Assembly: GCF_014596465.1 (NCBI RefSeq)
Contig: NZ_MECK01000606.1
Location: 1 to 42,086, forward strand
Length of the DNA stretch: 42,086 nucleotides
Reading direction: 5' to 3'
Source of the DNA: Streptomyces sp. CBMA123
Lineage (GTDB): Bacteria; Actinomycetota; Actinomycetes; Streptomycetales; Streptomycetaceae
The translations under genes were made by a program, and so were the position numbers. Below are positions 16,168 to 26,861 of the stretch, one piece after another. Within the stretch, counting starts at the first letter, position 1, and each line of letters opens with the position of its first letter. Below the pieces are notes generated by a model that was not told where the DNA came from, did no database searches, and saw nothing but the letters and a program-made list of their open reading frames with translations.

Positions 16168-19100
16168 CTACTTCTCCGCTATTGACCTGATGTTGGCCAT
16201 AGGAGAGCAGCGATAGCGCAGCCCCTGCCCGACGATCCTGAATCGGTCACGAGCCTTCGCTGAGAAGGGATTCGGCAGGTCGTGGATCCGTCGGTCCGAC
16301 GGATCCACGACGGACGTGACCAGCAGAATGCGGTAGCGGTTCCCGGTGGCATGCCGGTTGGCGGCTTTGATCTCGGAAACCCCCAACTCGAACTCGGTCA
16401 GCTCCGACATCGGCTGGGTGAGTGACTTCACCTCGTAGAAGACCGTCGCTCTTCCTCGGCGGACCTCGAAGTCGTAGCCGTGACCGTCGGACGCGTCCGG
16501 GTCGCCGTGCAAGATGGCCGCATAGCCGGACCTCCAGTACACCTCCGGGTACCTCCGTTCCATCCAGGCGCGTGCCACCACCTCCCCCACCAGCCCGATA
16601 GCGGCTCGTTCCTCCTCGCTGGCGCCAGCCATCCGGGCCACCACGGTCCGAATACCGACCGTTCCCGGTGATCGCCGCCCTTCCCGCTGAGTCATCGGAC
16701 TGAGCGTCACCTTGCCGGACTGTGACAGGAACGTCTCGTCGACCGATCGACCGGCCAGTTCGGCGATCGCGGCGTACTGGTCGATGCCGACCTGTAGTTC
16801 GGTGTGACCCATGGTGATGGTTGGTCGTGTCACCGACCCACCGCCGGGCGAGCGAGTGCGCTGCGCCGTGCCCGTGGAAAGATCCGACGTACTGAGCCCG
16901 AGCGTCGACAGGTCAGTGGAGAGCGGCATGCCATCCGGAAGTCCGAGGCTGCTCCCGACCACGTGGAGCAGCCTCTCCCGGTCGAGTAGGACGAGGTCGC
17001 AGAGTCCGGACCGTCCCAGGCCCAGGCCCGCCTCCAGCCCGGGAGCGCTGTTCCAGGCGGACGATTGAGTGACGGCGTGACGGATGCACCAGGCGGCCAC
17101 CAGAGGGGCTAGCTCCTCCACCACGCGGCCGATCCGGGCGAGGTTCTCGGAGCGGATCTCCTCCACCGGAGGGAGGTCGCAAGGGCGGGCTAGATCGTCG
17201 TCGGCGCCGTGTGAACGGAGCCAGTCGGCGACCCTGGCCCGCATCTCGTCCTCGGGCGGAGCGGCGAACCGGGGCAGCCACGCGGGGTCGGGAACGAGGT
17301 CGTCGAGGCGCAGGGCCGCCACGTAGCCCGGTACGTCCTCACCACGGGCGGCGAAGGGCGCGTACTGCTCACGCAACCTGTCCCTGATGGCGACGGCGTT
17401 CTGTTCGACGAACGCCTCGAACACCTCGGCGTGGACCTCCGGGTGATACAGCGGAGCGTACGGAGGACCGAGGGTGACGAGCGCCGCGTTGAACAGTTGG
17501 AAGTCGAGCTGGAGGCCGTCACGCAGGTCGGCCGGCTCCGTGCGGCCGCGGGCGAGCCCGAGCAGCTCCGTGGCGGGCAGGGGGAGGATGTCCTGGTAGC
17601 GGCCGAGTGCGGTGACGAGTGCCTTCTCGGAGGTCGCCCGGCCGAGTGCCTCCTCGACCTCCTGGGACCGTTCCGCGCCGGCCAGGCAGACCAGGACGGG
17701 CTTCAGGCGGTGGATCGCGACCAGCACCTCGCCGGACAGGCTCCGCCGCAACTCGGCGATCCTTGCCTCGGTTGTGCTGAAGGCGAAGGCGAGTGCCGGA
17801 TCGTCGAGATCCGACACGGGCTCGTTGCCGACGTACTGCTCGAGTTTGACCAGGGCCAGTTCGAGGGAGTCGTGGAGCGAGGGCTGCTGCAGCAGCTGGG
17901 AGATCGCCGACGCACAGGACTTGATCTCCTCCCAGGCACTGCGGGAGTCCCAGACGACGACGGTCGGATGCTCGTCGTCGCTCAGCGGAAGACTCCGGGT
18001 GGTCCTCGGAGGTTTCACCTTCACGCCGGCGACCAGTACCTCGACCTCCTCCTCGCGGACGAGGCGGATGGTTCGGAAGCGGTCGAGCAGGGCGCGGACG
18101 CGCTGCTCGCTGTGCCGGAGGAAGGCACCGGACTTCAGCTCCAGGGCCAACCCGACCATGGTGACCAACCACTCCCTGCCATTGACCAGGAACTCGGTGG
18201 CGTCCTGGGGCGTGACGAGTTCCCCGTCCGGTCGCTGCAGTTCGACGTGGGTGGAGGACAACCGGGCCACCGGCACGCCGTTGGCCTCCAGCAACTCGGC
18301 GATCTCCGCGCCCGCGCCCGGGGCTGTGACCAGGAGCGGCTGCTCCACCAGCTCGATCAGTGACTCCTTCAGCGGGGCCGTTTCGTCGGAGACGTGGATC
18401 TCGGCGGTCGACGCGGTGGAGTCGGTCGAGGTGGTGGAGACGGTGAGCGCGGTGAGGACCGGTCCGGCTGCCACCGCCAGCTGGACGGGCTCCCCGGCGG
18501 CCCACGGCCACGCCCGGTGCTTGGCCGCGAGCGCGAGGCTGCGCCCGTATTGCTTCTTGAAGGCGACACTGAGGTGGTCGGGCACGTGGCCCACGGCCAG
18601 TGCCGTGCCGAGGTCCTTGACGGCCGCTGCGGCGAAGTCCGCATCGTCCCAGATCCGAAGTCCCGCTCGACGCAGGCGGGTCACCACCGTGCGGTCGGCC
18701 AGGAGCCTACGGACGCTCTGGGGGATCGAGGGAATGAACGCGGGAAGGTCCCGGTCGTCCACGAACCACGCCTGACCCGGCGTCACGAAGCGGAGACCCT
18801 CGCCGTTCGGGTCCTGCACCGGCAGCCACGGCAGATGGCGCAGGGCGGAGGCGAGGGGAGTGGGCCAGACGTGAACGTCCTGCTTTGTGTGGTTTGGCCG
18901 GTACACGGTGGCTGAGAAGTCGTTCTCGCTCCAGGAGCGAAGACCGAGCAGGAGCAGAGCGGCGAACTCCTGCCGGGCGGCGGGCTTCAGTTCCGTGACC
19001 TCGGCGGCCCCGGGAAGGTGAACCGGCAGCGTCTTGAACTGGTACGGGGTCCCCGGGTGCGCACCCCCCCCACCACCCGGCGAAGCGGACGTCCGCGGCC

Positions 19101-21463
19101 CAGGCGGTGCTCAGCGTGTCCCCCAGCCTAAACTGGGCCGCGAGCCTGAGCGGTTGGAGCTCCCGGCCGTTGCGCGCGTCGATGCGGCGGGCGACCCGCT
19201 TGAGCAGCAGGCCGTCCTGGACACCGATGGCTCGGAGGAACTCGCCGTAGCCGTCGGGTGAGCGGACGTCCTCGGGCCAGGCCGCCGGTTCGGCGATCCA
19301 CAGCGCCCGTTGGTCCGCCAGCCCGGGCACCTCGGCTCCGCCGGACGCCAGGAAGCGTGCGAACAGCGTGGCGCCCTCGGTGCGCCACTCGGGCGAGAAG
19401 AGGCATCCGGTGGCTCGTGCCCAGGTGCCGTCGACGCGCGGGACGGAGAGCCCGACCGTGCGCAGTCGAGCGCGCTGCGTCTCGCTGAGGACAGGGAACT
19501 GACGGTGGGTGAAGACGAGTGCGTCGCGCTTCAGGGCGTCGGACTGGGTCGAGGTCAGGAGTTCGCTCAGGGCGGTCAGCACCTGATCGATGTCGAAGGT
19601 GTGGACGAGCTGATGCTGTTCGAGAAAGAGACGGCCCGGCCTGCTCCAGGCGATTTCGGGATGGGTGAAGGCCATGCGACGTCGCAGTGCCTTCAGGTCC
19701 GAGGGGATGCGGGCGCCCCTGTCCTTGCCGTCGGTCCGTGGCGAGAGGAAGACGGTGCGTTCGTGGCCGCCGTTCTGCTGGGGCGCCCCGAGCGCGGGCT
19801 GAAGATCGCCGTTCTGGTCAAGAATGATCTTCTTCCCGCGCAGGGTGTGAGAGGTCTGCGCGAACGCCCGGGCCAGGTCGTCGTAGAAGTCGGTCCACGT
19901 CCTGGCGGACGGTTCGGTTCCCGTGTCGACGAGTGCCCCGGCGATGGCCTCTACCCAGCCGGCCACGGATGACGAGGCCGGACGCATGAGCGTGCCGATG
20001 AGCGCGACATGGAGGTCCTTGAGCCGATTACGGCGGGCCCCGGTGACGCGCGGATCGAGCATGGGGCCACCGACCTGGCTGAGCCGCTCGGCGGTGATGA
20101 CCCGCCATGCCGGCTCCTGCTCGGGCCAGGCGAAGGAGTTCCGGAGGGTGTTCCAGGCGGCGCTCACCAGCGGCACGATCGGCTGGTCGGCGAGGCGCCC
20201 CGCGAAGGCCCGGTCGATGCGGTCCTTCGGCTTCCAGCACACCAGGTCGGGCACCAGGTCTCGGGCGCGGTCGTGCGGCGCTTCGGCGCGCAGCCGCTCG
20301 GAGAGCGCCGCCGCCAGGTCGGCCACCTGGTCGAGCAGGAAGTCGTTCAGAGTGATGGTCTGACTGATGTCGAGCCGCGCCAGCTTGGTGAAGAACGGCG
20401 CGTGCACGTGGCCGCAGAACGGGGACCTGCTCGTCTCGGCCATCGGCAGGTACGTGTACATCCGGCCGTGCTGCAGGTCTTCGTCCAGCCGGAGCGCGAC
20501 AGCCACCCACGCGTCGTCCTGCCAGGTGCTCCAACGTCCGTCGATCTGACGGGCCTGGACGCTCCGTTCGATCGCCTCGCGGAACGCCTCGGGTGGGACC
20601 GTGCGCCGCGCCAGCAGGTAGCGGCCGGCCTCGGCCAGATCGACCTCGACGGCCCAGTCCTCCGCTTGACCGCTGACCAGCTCCGACGGTTGTACGGAGC
20701 GGGTGAGGCACCGGCGCGTCAACGGTTCCTCGTCGCTGTGGACCTCCAAGGAGAGTTCGGTGATGCGATCCAGGAACAGCAGCAGCGGCGCCTCTCCGGC
20801 GGTGATCCCCTGAACCTGGTTCCTGGCCGCCTCCGTGGCGTCCGGGTTTCGGAGCGGGAGCCTCACCACCGTCGAGAAGCCCTTGGAGGCGAGCTCCTTG
20901 AGGACCGGATCGGTGACGTCGGCAGGTACCGGCAGGGCCAGCGGGGAGACCTTCTCGATCACCCGGTCGGCCCGCTCGCCGTCGAGCAGGTCCCGCACGT
21001 CTGCCGGAGTCGCGAACCGGAAGCGGTAGCCGTCGAACGTCGACGAGGAGGGGTCGTTCTTCGAGTAGATCTCGGGCCAGTCGGTCAGCTGCAGCACGCT
21101 GCGAAAGCCGATCCCCTTGTTGCCGATGCCTCCACCGGCGCGCTTGTCGGAGAGCGCGAACTCCGTGATCGCGTGGAAGTTGTGCTCGGTGAACCCGGCA
21201 CCCTCGTTGGCGACGTAGAGGACCCCCGGTGCGCTGCGGAGGTCGAGCCGGACGAGGATCCGGCCGGGCGCCTGGGCGTCGAGGACGTCATGTCCGTTCT
21301 GGACGAGCTCGAGGACGGCGCGGCCCTCGTACTCCTGGGCGGTGTCCTCGGTGATCGACTTGAGGCTCTCGGCGAACCGCCAGTCGTCTCCTGCCTGCTC
21401 GAACAGCTCGATCCGCCTCAGGGTACGAGCTATTACGGTGTCATCGATCCCTGCTGCGTTCAT
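16168..21463 (-). pseudogene. Giant GHKL ATPase (sacsin-like)/DUF3883 protein, split by a frameshift in a G8 tract
   Basis: Two overlapping minus-strand frames encode one protein of about 1765 aa. The first starts at the ATG at 21463. It carries an N box LELVQNGHD (51-59), VANEGAGF (84-91) and GNKGIGFRSV (114-123), the ATP-binding motifs of Hsp90/histidine-kinase-like GHKL domains as in sacsin N-termini. Coding potential jumps frame at eight C's on the plus strand (19064-19071): GWWGG should continue AHPGTPYQFK, and an extra base breaks it. The second part ends with a DUF3883/NOV-like PD-(D/E)xK nuclease-like domain (GYDFEV, FYEVKSL). ATPase plus nuclease in one chain is known from bacterial conflict systems. 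The homopolymer could be a sequencing error or a reversible phase-variation site. Confidence 0.85.
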
Positions 21464-22198
21464 GGGGTGGTGCACGTGATCCTCGCTCTCGACGTCAGAC
21501 GGGGCGGCAACGGCGCCTCGCCGCCGGGAAGCGTTCACCACCCTGAGCGGTCTCCCGGCCAGCCGATGCCATTTCTGGCCAAACGCACGCCGTACGGAGC
21601 AGCAGGTCAATGCACCAGACTGGGACCTGAGCGCGCACCTAGGAGTCGCAAGGCTGTGCGCTGTGAGAATTCGGATGGCTGAATGTAGGCCTGTGTCCGC
21701 CGACTCTGTCAGACCACGGTAGTAGTGCGCCCAGACAGCCAGGCGTCACGTGCCGAGCCTGCCCCGCGGCGCCTGCGTGCACGTTGCGGCACCATCGCTG
21801 CCAGGGCAGACAGTGCGGGTCGGTGCATGGTGCTGCGCGGCGATTCGGCGGGGCAACGCTCTGGCATTCGGGGTGTGGCGGTAGCCCTCGATCTGTTTGG
21901 TGGGTCGTACCTGAAGCTGTTCGGGTTTCCTGACCTGGGCCTGTTTCCCACCGGGCTGGATGGTCTCGCCGCTCCAACTTCGGTAACCGGTACGGGCGAA
22001 GGCGACTCGTGTAGAGTGACCTCCTGCCGACCCGCAGAGGGGCGGGGGTCTTCAGCCGTGCAGAGCCCGGTGCTGTACATGGTGACTCGAGGGTGCGCAG
22101 CGCACCTGCTCTGTGAGAGACAGCTGTGCCATCCGTCGTCGTCAGGCATGCCGGCTCTCGCGTCAGTACCGGGTCTCGCGAGGGCGGAGAGGTATGTC
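21464..22198. other. Intergenic region with a third copy of the element arm
   Basis: The 735 bp between the divergent GHKL gene and the hypothetical gene at 22199. The long open frame that runs through it shows no coding bias before about 22200. The only notable item is the arm-like sequence at 21850-21867. Confidence 0.5.
21850..21867. repeat. Diverged copy of the element inverted arm
   Basis: GGGGCAACGCTCTGGCAT matches 16 of 18 bases of the right arm of the internal junction (16113-16130), in the same orientation. It is preceded by GATTCGGCG, which also follows the left core at 5182. It may be an old left end of a smaller element carrying the PIWI-RE genes, 21.85-33.2 kb. Confidence 0.45.
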
Positions 22199-23110
22199 GT
22201 GGAGTCGACACACGCAGCGGGCAACCGGAGTTCCAGCAGGCTCAGGGCGGCCCATGAGCGGAAGCGTTTCACTGGTGAGACCCTGGACGTCGCTCTCGCC
22301 GGCCTCGGGCGGGGCAATGTCATCGCCCTCGACACCTGTTCGCCGGGCCAGCGTTCACTGCGGGCGCTCCTCGCGCTCGGTCTGTTCAACGATGGGCCCA
22401 TCGGCGGGCGCGGCGGTGCCTGGGGGTGGAGCCGGCTCAGCGTCTACGATCCGGTGATGTCGCCGCGCTGGGACGAGCTGGTGATCGTGGCCGAGCGTGC
22501 GCCGGACAACGTCTCCGACCTGCTGGTGTCGAAGCGGGACCAGAACTCCCTCCACGTGCCGGGCCTCCGGCTGTCCGGACGCTCGGTGAGCCACCCAGAG
22601 ACATTCCACCTGCGGCACGAAGCCACGGGCGCGCGACTGGTCGTCACCGGACGCCCGAGTGGACCCCGGTGCGACGCACCACTGATTACCGAGCCGTGGC
22701 GGGGGCTCCGGATGTCCGGCGACGAGCTCACCGAGGCCGAGCGGGACGCCTTGGACGGCCTTTCACCCATCACCCCGGACGCCGAGGTGCTGCTCGCCGG
22801 GCTGGTGTCCCGGTACACCCTGGAGGACCGGGAGGAGAACTGGGCCACCAGCTGGGACTGGGACCCGCTCGACCGCCCCGGAGACCGGCGCCGGGACGCC
22901 GAGCAATACGGCCGCGGCGTGCAACGACGACTGTCCGGCCGCGGGGACTCGTGGGAACTCCGCTGGACGGGCTATCCCTACCCGGCTGACCTCGCCCGGG
23001 CCCTGACGCACCCTGTGGTGGGCATCGACGGGTCGGCGCTGGACCGCCACCGTGACACCTTCGAGGTGACGTACGGCGGCGCCCGTCTAGAACTCCGGGA
23101 GGGTATCTGA
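22199..23110 (+). CDS. Conserved hypothetical protein, unknown function
   Basis: 303 aa from the GTG at 22199, chosen for the GGAGAGG about 6 nt upstream and because codon bias begins here. The N-terminal KRFTGETLDVALAGL resembles the opening (R-x-Y/F-T-G-E) of a family I weakly recall from actinobacterial accessory regions. The rest is mixed alpha/beta with no catalytic motif I can name. An acidic segment (SGDELTEAERDALDGL) and a Trp/Asp-rich segment (NWATSWDWDP) stand out. It is followed 19 bp later by a small membrane-protein gene and may be co-transcribed with it. Confidence 0.6.
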   Translation: MESTHAAGNRSSSRLRAAHERKRFTGETLDVALAGLGRGNVIALDTCSPGQRSLRALLALGLFNDGPIGGRGGAWGWSRLSVYDPVMSPRWDELVIVAERAPDNVSDLLVSKRDQNSLHVPGLRLSGRSVSHPETFHLRHEATGARLVVTGRPSGPRCDAPLITEPWRGLRMSGDELTEAERDALDGLSPITPDAEVLLAGLVSRYTLEDREENWATSWDWDPLDRPGDRRRDAEQYGRGVQRRLSGRGDSWELRWTGYPYPADLARALTHPVVGIDGSALDRHRDTFEVTYGGARLELREGI

Positions 23111-23129
23111 CGGGGCGGGGGCTCGTTCG

Positions 23130-23369
23130 ATGGTCGAGTTCCCATTGGCCTTGTTGGAAGGCCTCCCTGCGTGGGTGCGGGCGTCGCTGGTGGCGTTCAT
23201 TGTCCTGGGCGTCCTGGCGCTGCGCATTCTGAACCGCCTGATCCCGCAGAACTCGCGGGACCGGTTGTCCTGGTGGCGAGCCGTCCTGCAACACCTTCGC
23301 GAGCGTGCTGACCGCAAGCGGCTGGCACCTCGTCAGGAGGAGGCAGCCTCCGGCAACCGCCGGCCCTGA
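23130..23369 (+). CDS. Small membrane protein, unknown function
   Basis: 79 aa from the ATG at 23130. One hydrophobic segment (about residues 15-38: VRASLVAFIVLGVLALRIL) follows a short amphipathic start, and a long basic, Arg-rich cytoplasmic tail ends the protein. The ribosome site is only a G-rich stretch. A membrane effector or holin-like partner in a defence locus is possible, but nothing proves it. Confidence 0.5.
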   Translation: MVEFPLALLEGLPAWVRASLVAFIVLGVLALRILNRLIPQNSRDRLSWWRAVLQHLRERADRKRLAPRQEEAASGNRRP

Positions 23370-23435
23370 GACAGGGGAGGCCTGCCTGACGACAGCTGCA
23401 GCGTGCAGTAGGCGTACGTGAGGTCGAGCCCGGCG

Positions 23436-24123
23436 GGGTCCCTGCCGAGCGGCCAACGGCAGTGTCAGCTGCTGCGGCAGCTTGTCCGCCACCAACTGCT
23501 CGACTTTCCTGGCCACTTCGCGGCAGAAGCGTTCGAAGGGGAGGTACTTCCAGGTCTCGTCCGGCAGTAGCGTGCCGTCGGCGAAGCCGCGCAGCACCTC
23601 GTGCACGTCGAGGCTGAGCCAGCCGTCATCGGCGAGGTTGTCAGCATAGCCGGCGGCGAGCACCCAGACCCGGCGCAGCTCGGGGCCGGATCATGCCCCG
23701 ATGATGGTTGGCCGCCACGCGGCCGGAGTGACAGAGGTCGAGCAGCAGCAGGACGGTCGGGCCGTCCTTGTACTCGGCCGCGTCCTCGACCAGGTCGATA
23801 CAGTACGCCAGCTGTTTGGTGCACTTTCCCGTCTCTGCTGACCACGTGGAGCCCACCGCTGTCGCGGGTGGGCTCCACGTGCGCCAGCAGGTGGACGATG
23901 ACGAGGCCAGGACCGTCGCTCAGCGCCTCCCGCACGGCGGCCGTGGCAGCTGGGTCGGCCACGGGCTCAATCAGCGTGTAGCCGTACACCCGTCCGCCAG
24001 AACCTTGCGCACCAGCCCGGTGCAGCCGGCCGCATAGGGCAGCGGCTCCCAGGCTGGTGGCGTCTCGTCCGCCGGGTTTGTAGCTGCTCCCTCGACCCCC
24101 ACGATGAGCGCGCGGCACTCCAC
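23436..24123 (-). pseudogene. Caspase-like (peptidase C14) protease, wrecked by several frameshifts
   Basis: Pieces of one protein lie in at least three minus-strand frames. From the GTG at 24123: CRALIVGVEGAATNP, AWEPLPYAAGCTGLVRKVL; then YTLIEPVADPAATAAVREAL and VIVHLLAHVEP with the catalytic His; then LVEDAAEYKDG and LLLLDLCHSGR with the catalytic Cys; then GWLSLDVHEVLRGFADGTL, YLPFERFCREVARKVEQLV and LPQQLTLPL. This layout fits the caspase domain of Streptomyces effector proteins usually joined to further sensor domains. Three frame changes, a His-Val in place of the usual His-Gly, and the lack of a downstream domain argue for a dead gene. Confidence 0.8.
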
Positions 24124-24796
24124 CCCGAAACCCCTGATACATCATCACCACTGGCACCGGCGTCGGCCTGCCGACCTTCCCACCCGGCTTCGTCGGTCAC
24201 CAGGCCTACCCGAAGCCACCATTGATGTAGTCGGCAGGGGGGAGGGTTGGGTGATGTCGCCCAACTCGACGATGCGGCCTGAGGTGTCGTGGGTGGCAGG
24301 GAAGACGGCGCTGAAGTTACTCGGAGCGGACGGGAGCGTGCTGAGGGCCCGTGTCACCTTGGTTGCGGTGTGGCGGCGAGACCGATGCGCGGGCCCATCA
24401 CAGGCGCAGGCCGATTTCCTGCTTGCGTACCCAGGAGATGGCGGTCTCGTGGTCGATGCCGAGGGGTGGAGCTGGTCTGGGGTGGCCAGCGGGCAGTGGG
24501 CGAATGAGGACGCCAGTGGGTCCGCGGCTCCGGACACGTCCAGTCCTTGGGCGAGCCCCATCCAGTCGGGTCGGGTAAGCGGGCTGTCACTGGCCTGCCA
24601 TAGCCTGATTAACATGCTGCTTAGCCAGCCGCTTCCGTACTCCGCGAGTTCGGCGCCGCTTGGAGCGCGGCGCGTGGGAAGCCAATCTCAGTGGGGCTCT
24701 GGGAGTGTTAGAACCACTCGGCGCTGCTGGCTACCAGAGCGGTCGGTTAATGATGATCCGGCTCCTCAGCACACCCCGCGGAAGGAGGCTGACGCG
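24124..24796. other. Intergenic region, no confident gene
   Basis: About 670 bp. Open frames on both strands lack starts with ribosome sites and show no family pattern. It presumably contains the promoter for the downstream plus-strand genes. Confidence 0.45.
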
Positions 24797-25504
24797 ATGT
24801 GGGATGGTCTGAATGGACGCCAGCGTGCGTACCTACTCGCCTGCTTCCGCGAGGATCAGGAAGCCGAGCGGCGCGCCAAGGCGGCCCGTGCCAGCTACCG
24901 GAATCCAGGGCCCGCGTCAGTGTGGCGCAAGCTGCCGTTCTCGATCAAGGCCGACGCTCCGTTTGCCGAGCACACCGCCATCCAACAGCGACTTCGCGAG
25001 GACGGCCACCTGGACGCGGGCGCGGGATCCACTCTGCACGCACTCGCCCGAAGGGGACTTCTCAAGATCTCCGAGGATCGTATCGACATCCCTCAGATCG
25101 GTCTCGTTTCTCGCGTCATGGTAGAGCTAACGCGCCCGGGTCGAGCCTGTGCGCGTGCCGGACTCGGCATCAGCGCAGTTCCACGCCGACCCTCACACCT
25201 GCTCTCGGAGTGGCTGTGGCGCAACTTGACCCGCGTCGCGGAAGCGGGGTCTGAGGGGCTGTCCGAGGAAGCTATGGGGGGAAACTCGAGGTTCTATCTT
25301 GGCTCGGGTTACCGCCCTAACGGCACGACGAGCCGCGGGTACATCGACTCGTTCGCCGTTCGCGTGGAGAAGGGGCGCGGGACGTTCGTCCTCGAGTACC
25401 GATGGCGGATCACCGAGGCTGGTAGGCAGCACATCAACGCATGCCGGACCGCCTACCAAACCCGATACCCGGCTGTCCAGCTGAGGATCCCAGATCCGCT
25501 GTGA
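24797..25504 (+). CDS. Winged-helix-like protein of unknown function at the head of the PIWI-RE locus
   Basis: 235 aa from the ATG at 24797, with a strong AGGAGG (24783-24788) 8 nt upstream. The N-terminus (LNGRQRAYLLACFREDQEAERRA, split here as a helix of about residues 5-27) leads into a segment like a winged helix: STLHALARRGLLKISEDRIDI (about 77-97). The C-terminal half is alpha/beta with an aromatic strand LEYRWRITEAGRQ. I recall similar proteins beside helicases in Streptomyces accessory islands but cannot name a family. The next gene starts 37 bp downstream on the same strand, so it may be a regulator or accessory factor of the PIWI-RE genes. Confidence 0.6.
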   Translation: MWDGLNGRQRAYLLACFREDQEAERRAKAARASYRNPGPASVWRKLPFSIKADAPFAEHTAIQQRLREDGHLDAGAGSTLHALARRGLLKISEDRIDIPQIGLVSRVMVELTRPGRACARAGLGISAVPRRPSHLLSEWLWRNLTRVAEAGSEGLSEEAMGGNSRFYLGSGYRPNGTTSRGYIDSFAVRVEKGRGTFVLEYRWRITEAGRQHINACRTAYQTRYPAVQLRIPDPL

Positions 25505-25541
25505 TCGGACGATCGGCATCCAACTGTCACACCCCAGGTTT

Positions 25542-26861
25542 ATGGTGCTTCGCGTGAAGTTCACCTCCACAGCGGAGCCGATTAGCCACCACGTGATCCG
25601 GCAGATGGTGATGCGCGCCGCGACAGTAGCGGCCCAGGCGTTCACAGACGCCGAGCAGGCGCCGGAAGACCGGCTGTGCACTCTGATGGACAGCCACGGC
25701 GAAGTCCTCGCGGCACGAGGACCCGGCCATCCACTCCCGTTCGAGTTCTTCCTGGCCAGACTCAGTGGCGACCTCGCCGACCTCCTCCCGGACGGGGTAT
25801 CGCCGGAGGAGATGACCGGCGTGCACCTCATCAATGACGACGGGCTGTTCGAAGAAGACCTGTTCGACCTTGACCAGGAACAACGGGAGGTTGCGTGGGC
25901 CGTTCAGAAGGCTACCCGGGACGGCAGGTCCACCTCGATCGCGGAGATCGAGCAGGAGATGGACCAGGTCACCGTCAACTCAGGGCTGCGGAAGCGCGGA
26001 ACCCAGGAGGCTTACGTCAAGGGCCGCTCCAACCTGTCCCGGTTTCCGGCTGGGACTGAGGCAGTGATCCGGCGGCTGAACCTGCCCAGCGTGGTCGGCC
26101 AGTTCTACCGGCCTATCAGCTTCGCGGCGCTCTACGAGCAGTGGTGGTTCGCCTGCCCCGTGTGCCGCTGGCCGATGAGGATCACCCGGCACCGTTCGCG
26201 GAAGTCGGTGAATGGCAGAGCCCAGTGCTTCTACCGACCGCACGCCAAGCTGATGGGGGCCAGCTACACCTTCAAGGTCCCTGTTGCCGGTAGGCCGCCG
26301 ACCTTAATCCCCGGAGCTCCGCCGCCAGCGTTCACCGGCGCGGCATCCGTCCTCGCCCCCAACCCGCGAGGTGCTGTGCCTCAACCGATGCCGGCCTCCG
26401 GACACCTGGCGCTGGCGCGAGGACCGTGGCGCTACACCACGGTCCCCGGCCTCCTCGAGATCGCCCTGTACGACGCCCTGCTCGCACGCAGCTTCGCTGC
26501 CGCTCCGGAGCCCGGCATGAGCCCTACCGCTCTCGGAGCCGACGCTGACTGCCCAGGCAGCGTCACCCTCTGGCCCTACCTGGATACCTACGATCTGCAC
26601 GTGGACGTGTGGCTGTCAGGCGGTCAGACGAAGTCCTTCCTGCTCGACATCAAGGACTTCACGTCGGAGATGCTGCTGGCGAAGAAGATCCAGGCCGACG
26701 GTGGCGACAACGGTGGGGCCGAGTGGATCGTCGTCCCTGATCACCGCGAGGCATCGCTTCCGCTCCTGCGCGGGGTATGCGAGGAGTTCGGTCTGAACGT
26801 GGCCACCGCCGGCGAGATCGGCCAGACGATTTGCAGGACGGCAGGGATCCGATGGGCATGA
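25542..26861 (+). CDS. PIWI-RE-associated restriction-endonuclease-like protein
   Basis: 439 aa from the ATG at 25542; a GTG at 25554 is the alternative, and the ribosome site is weak. The N-terminal half is helical and charged. The middle has a zinc-ribbon-like site: C205-x2-C208, then C229 and His234. The C-terminal quarter has a PD-(D/E)xK pattern, Asp355 in YDLHVDVWL followed by Asp369-Ile-Lys371 (SFLLDIKDF), then a strand WIVVPDH and helix. Length, zinc site, nuclease end and order before a DinG-like helicase and a PIWI-RE protein match the REase partner of the PIWI-RE three-gene island. It likely cleaves nucleic acid in an anti-invader system. Its stop overlaps the helicase start, indicating coupling. 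Confidence 0.8.
   Translation: MVLRVKFTSTAEPISHHVIRQMVMRAATVAAQAFTDAEQAPEDRLCTLMDSHGEVLAARGPGHPLPFEFFLARLSGDLADLLPDGVSPEEMTGVHLINDDGLFEEDLFDLDQEQREVAWAVQKATRDGRSTSIAEIEQEMDQVTVNSGLRKRGTQEAYVKGRSNLSRFPAGTEAVIRRLNLPSVVGQFYRPISFAALYEQWWFACPVCRWPMRITRHRSRKSVNGRAQCFYRPHAKLMGASYTFKVPVAGRPPTLIPGAPPPAFTGAASVLAPNPRGAVPQPMPASGHLALARGPWRYTTVPGLLEIALYDALLARSFAAAPEPGMSPTALGADADCPGSVTLWPYLDTYDLHVDVWLSGGQTKSFLLDIKDFTSEMLLAKKIQADGGDNGGAEWIVVPDHREASLPLLRGVCEEFGLNVATAGEIGQTICRTAGIRWA

Noticed and set aside
15932..16216. Open frame across the internal junction
   Set aside because: It has no ribosome site. Its match to the frame before the flavoprotein fragment is only the shared 36-bp repeat.
24145..24615. Minus-strand 156-codon frame
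   Set aside because: It has no ribosome site, no family pattern and weak codon bias.
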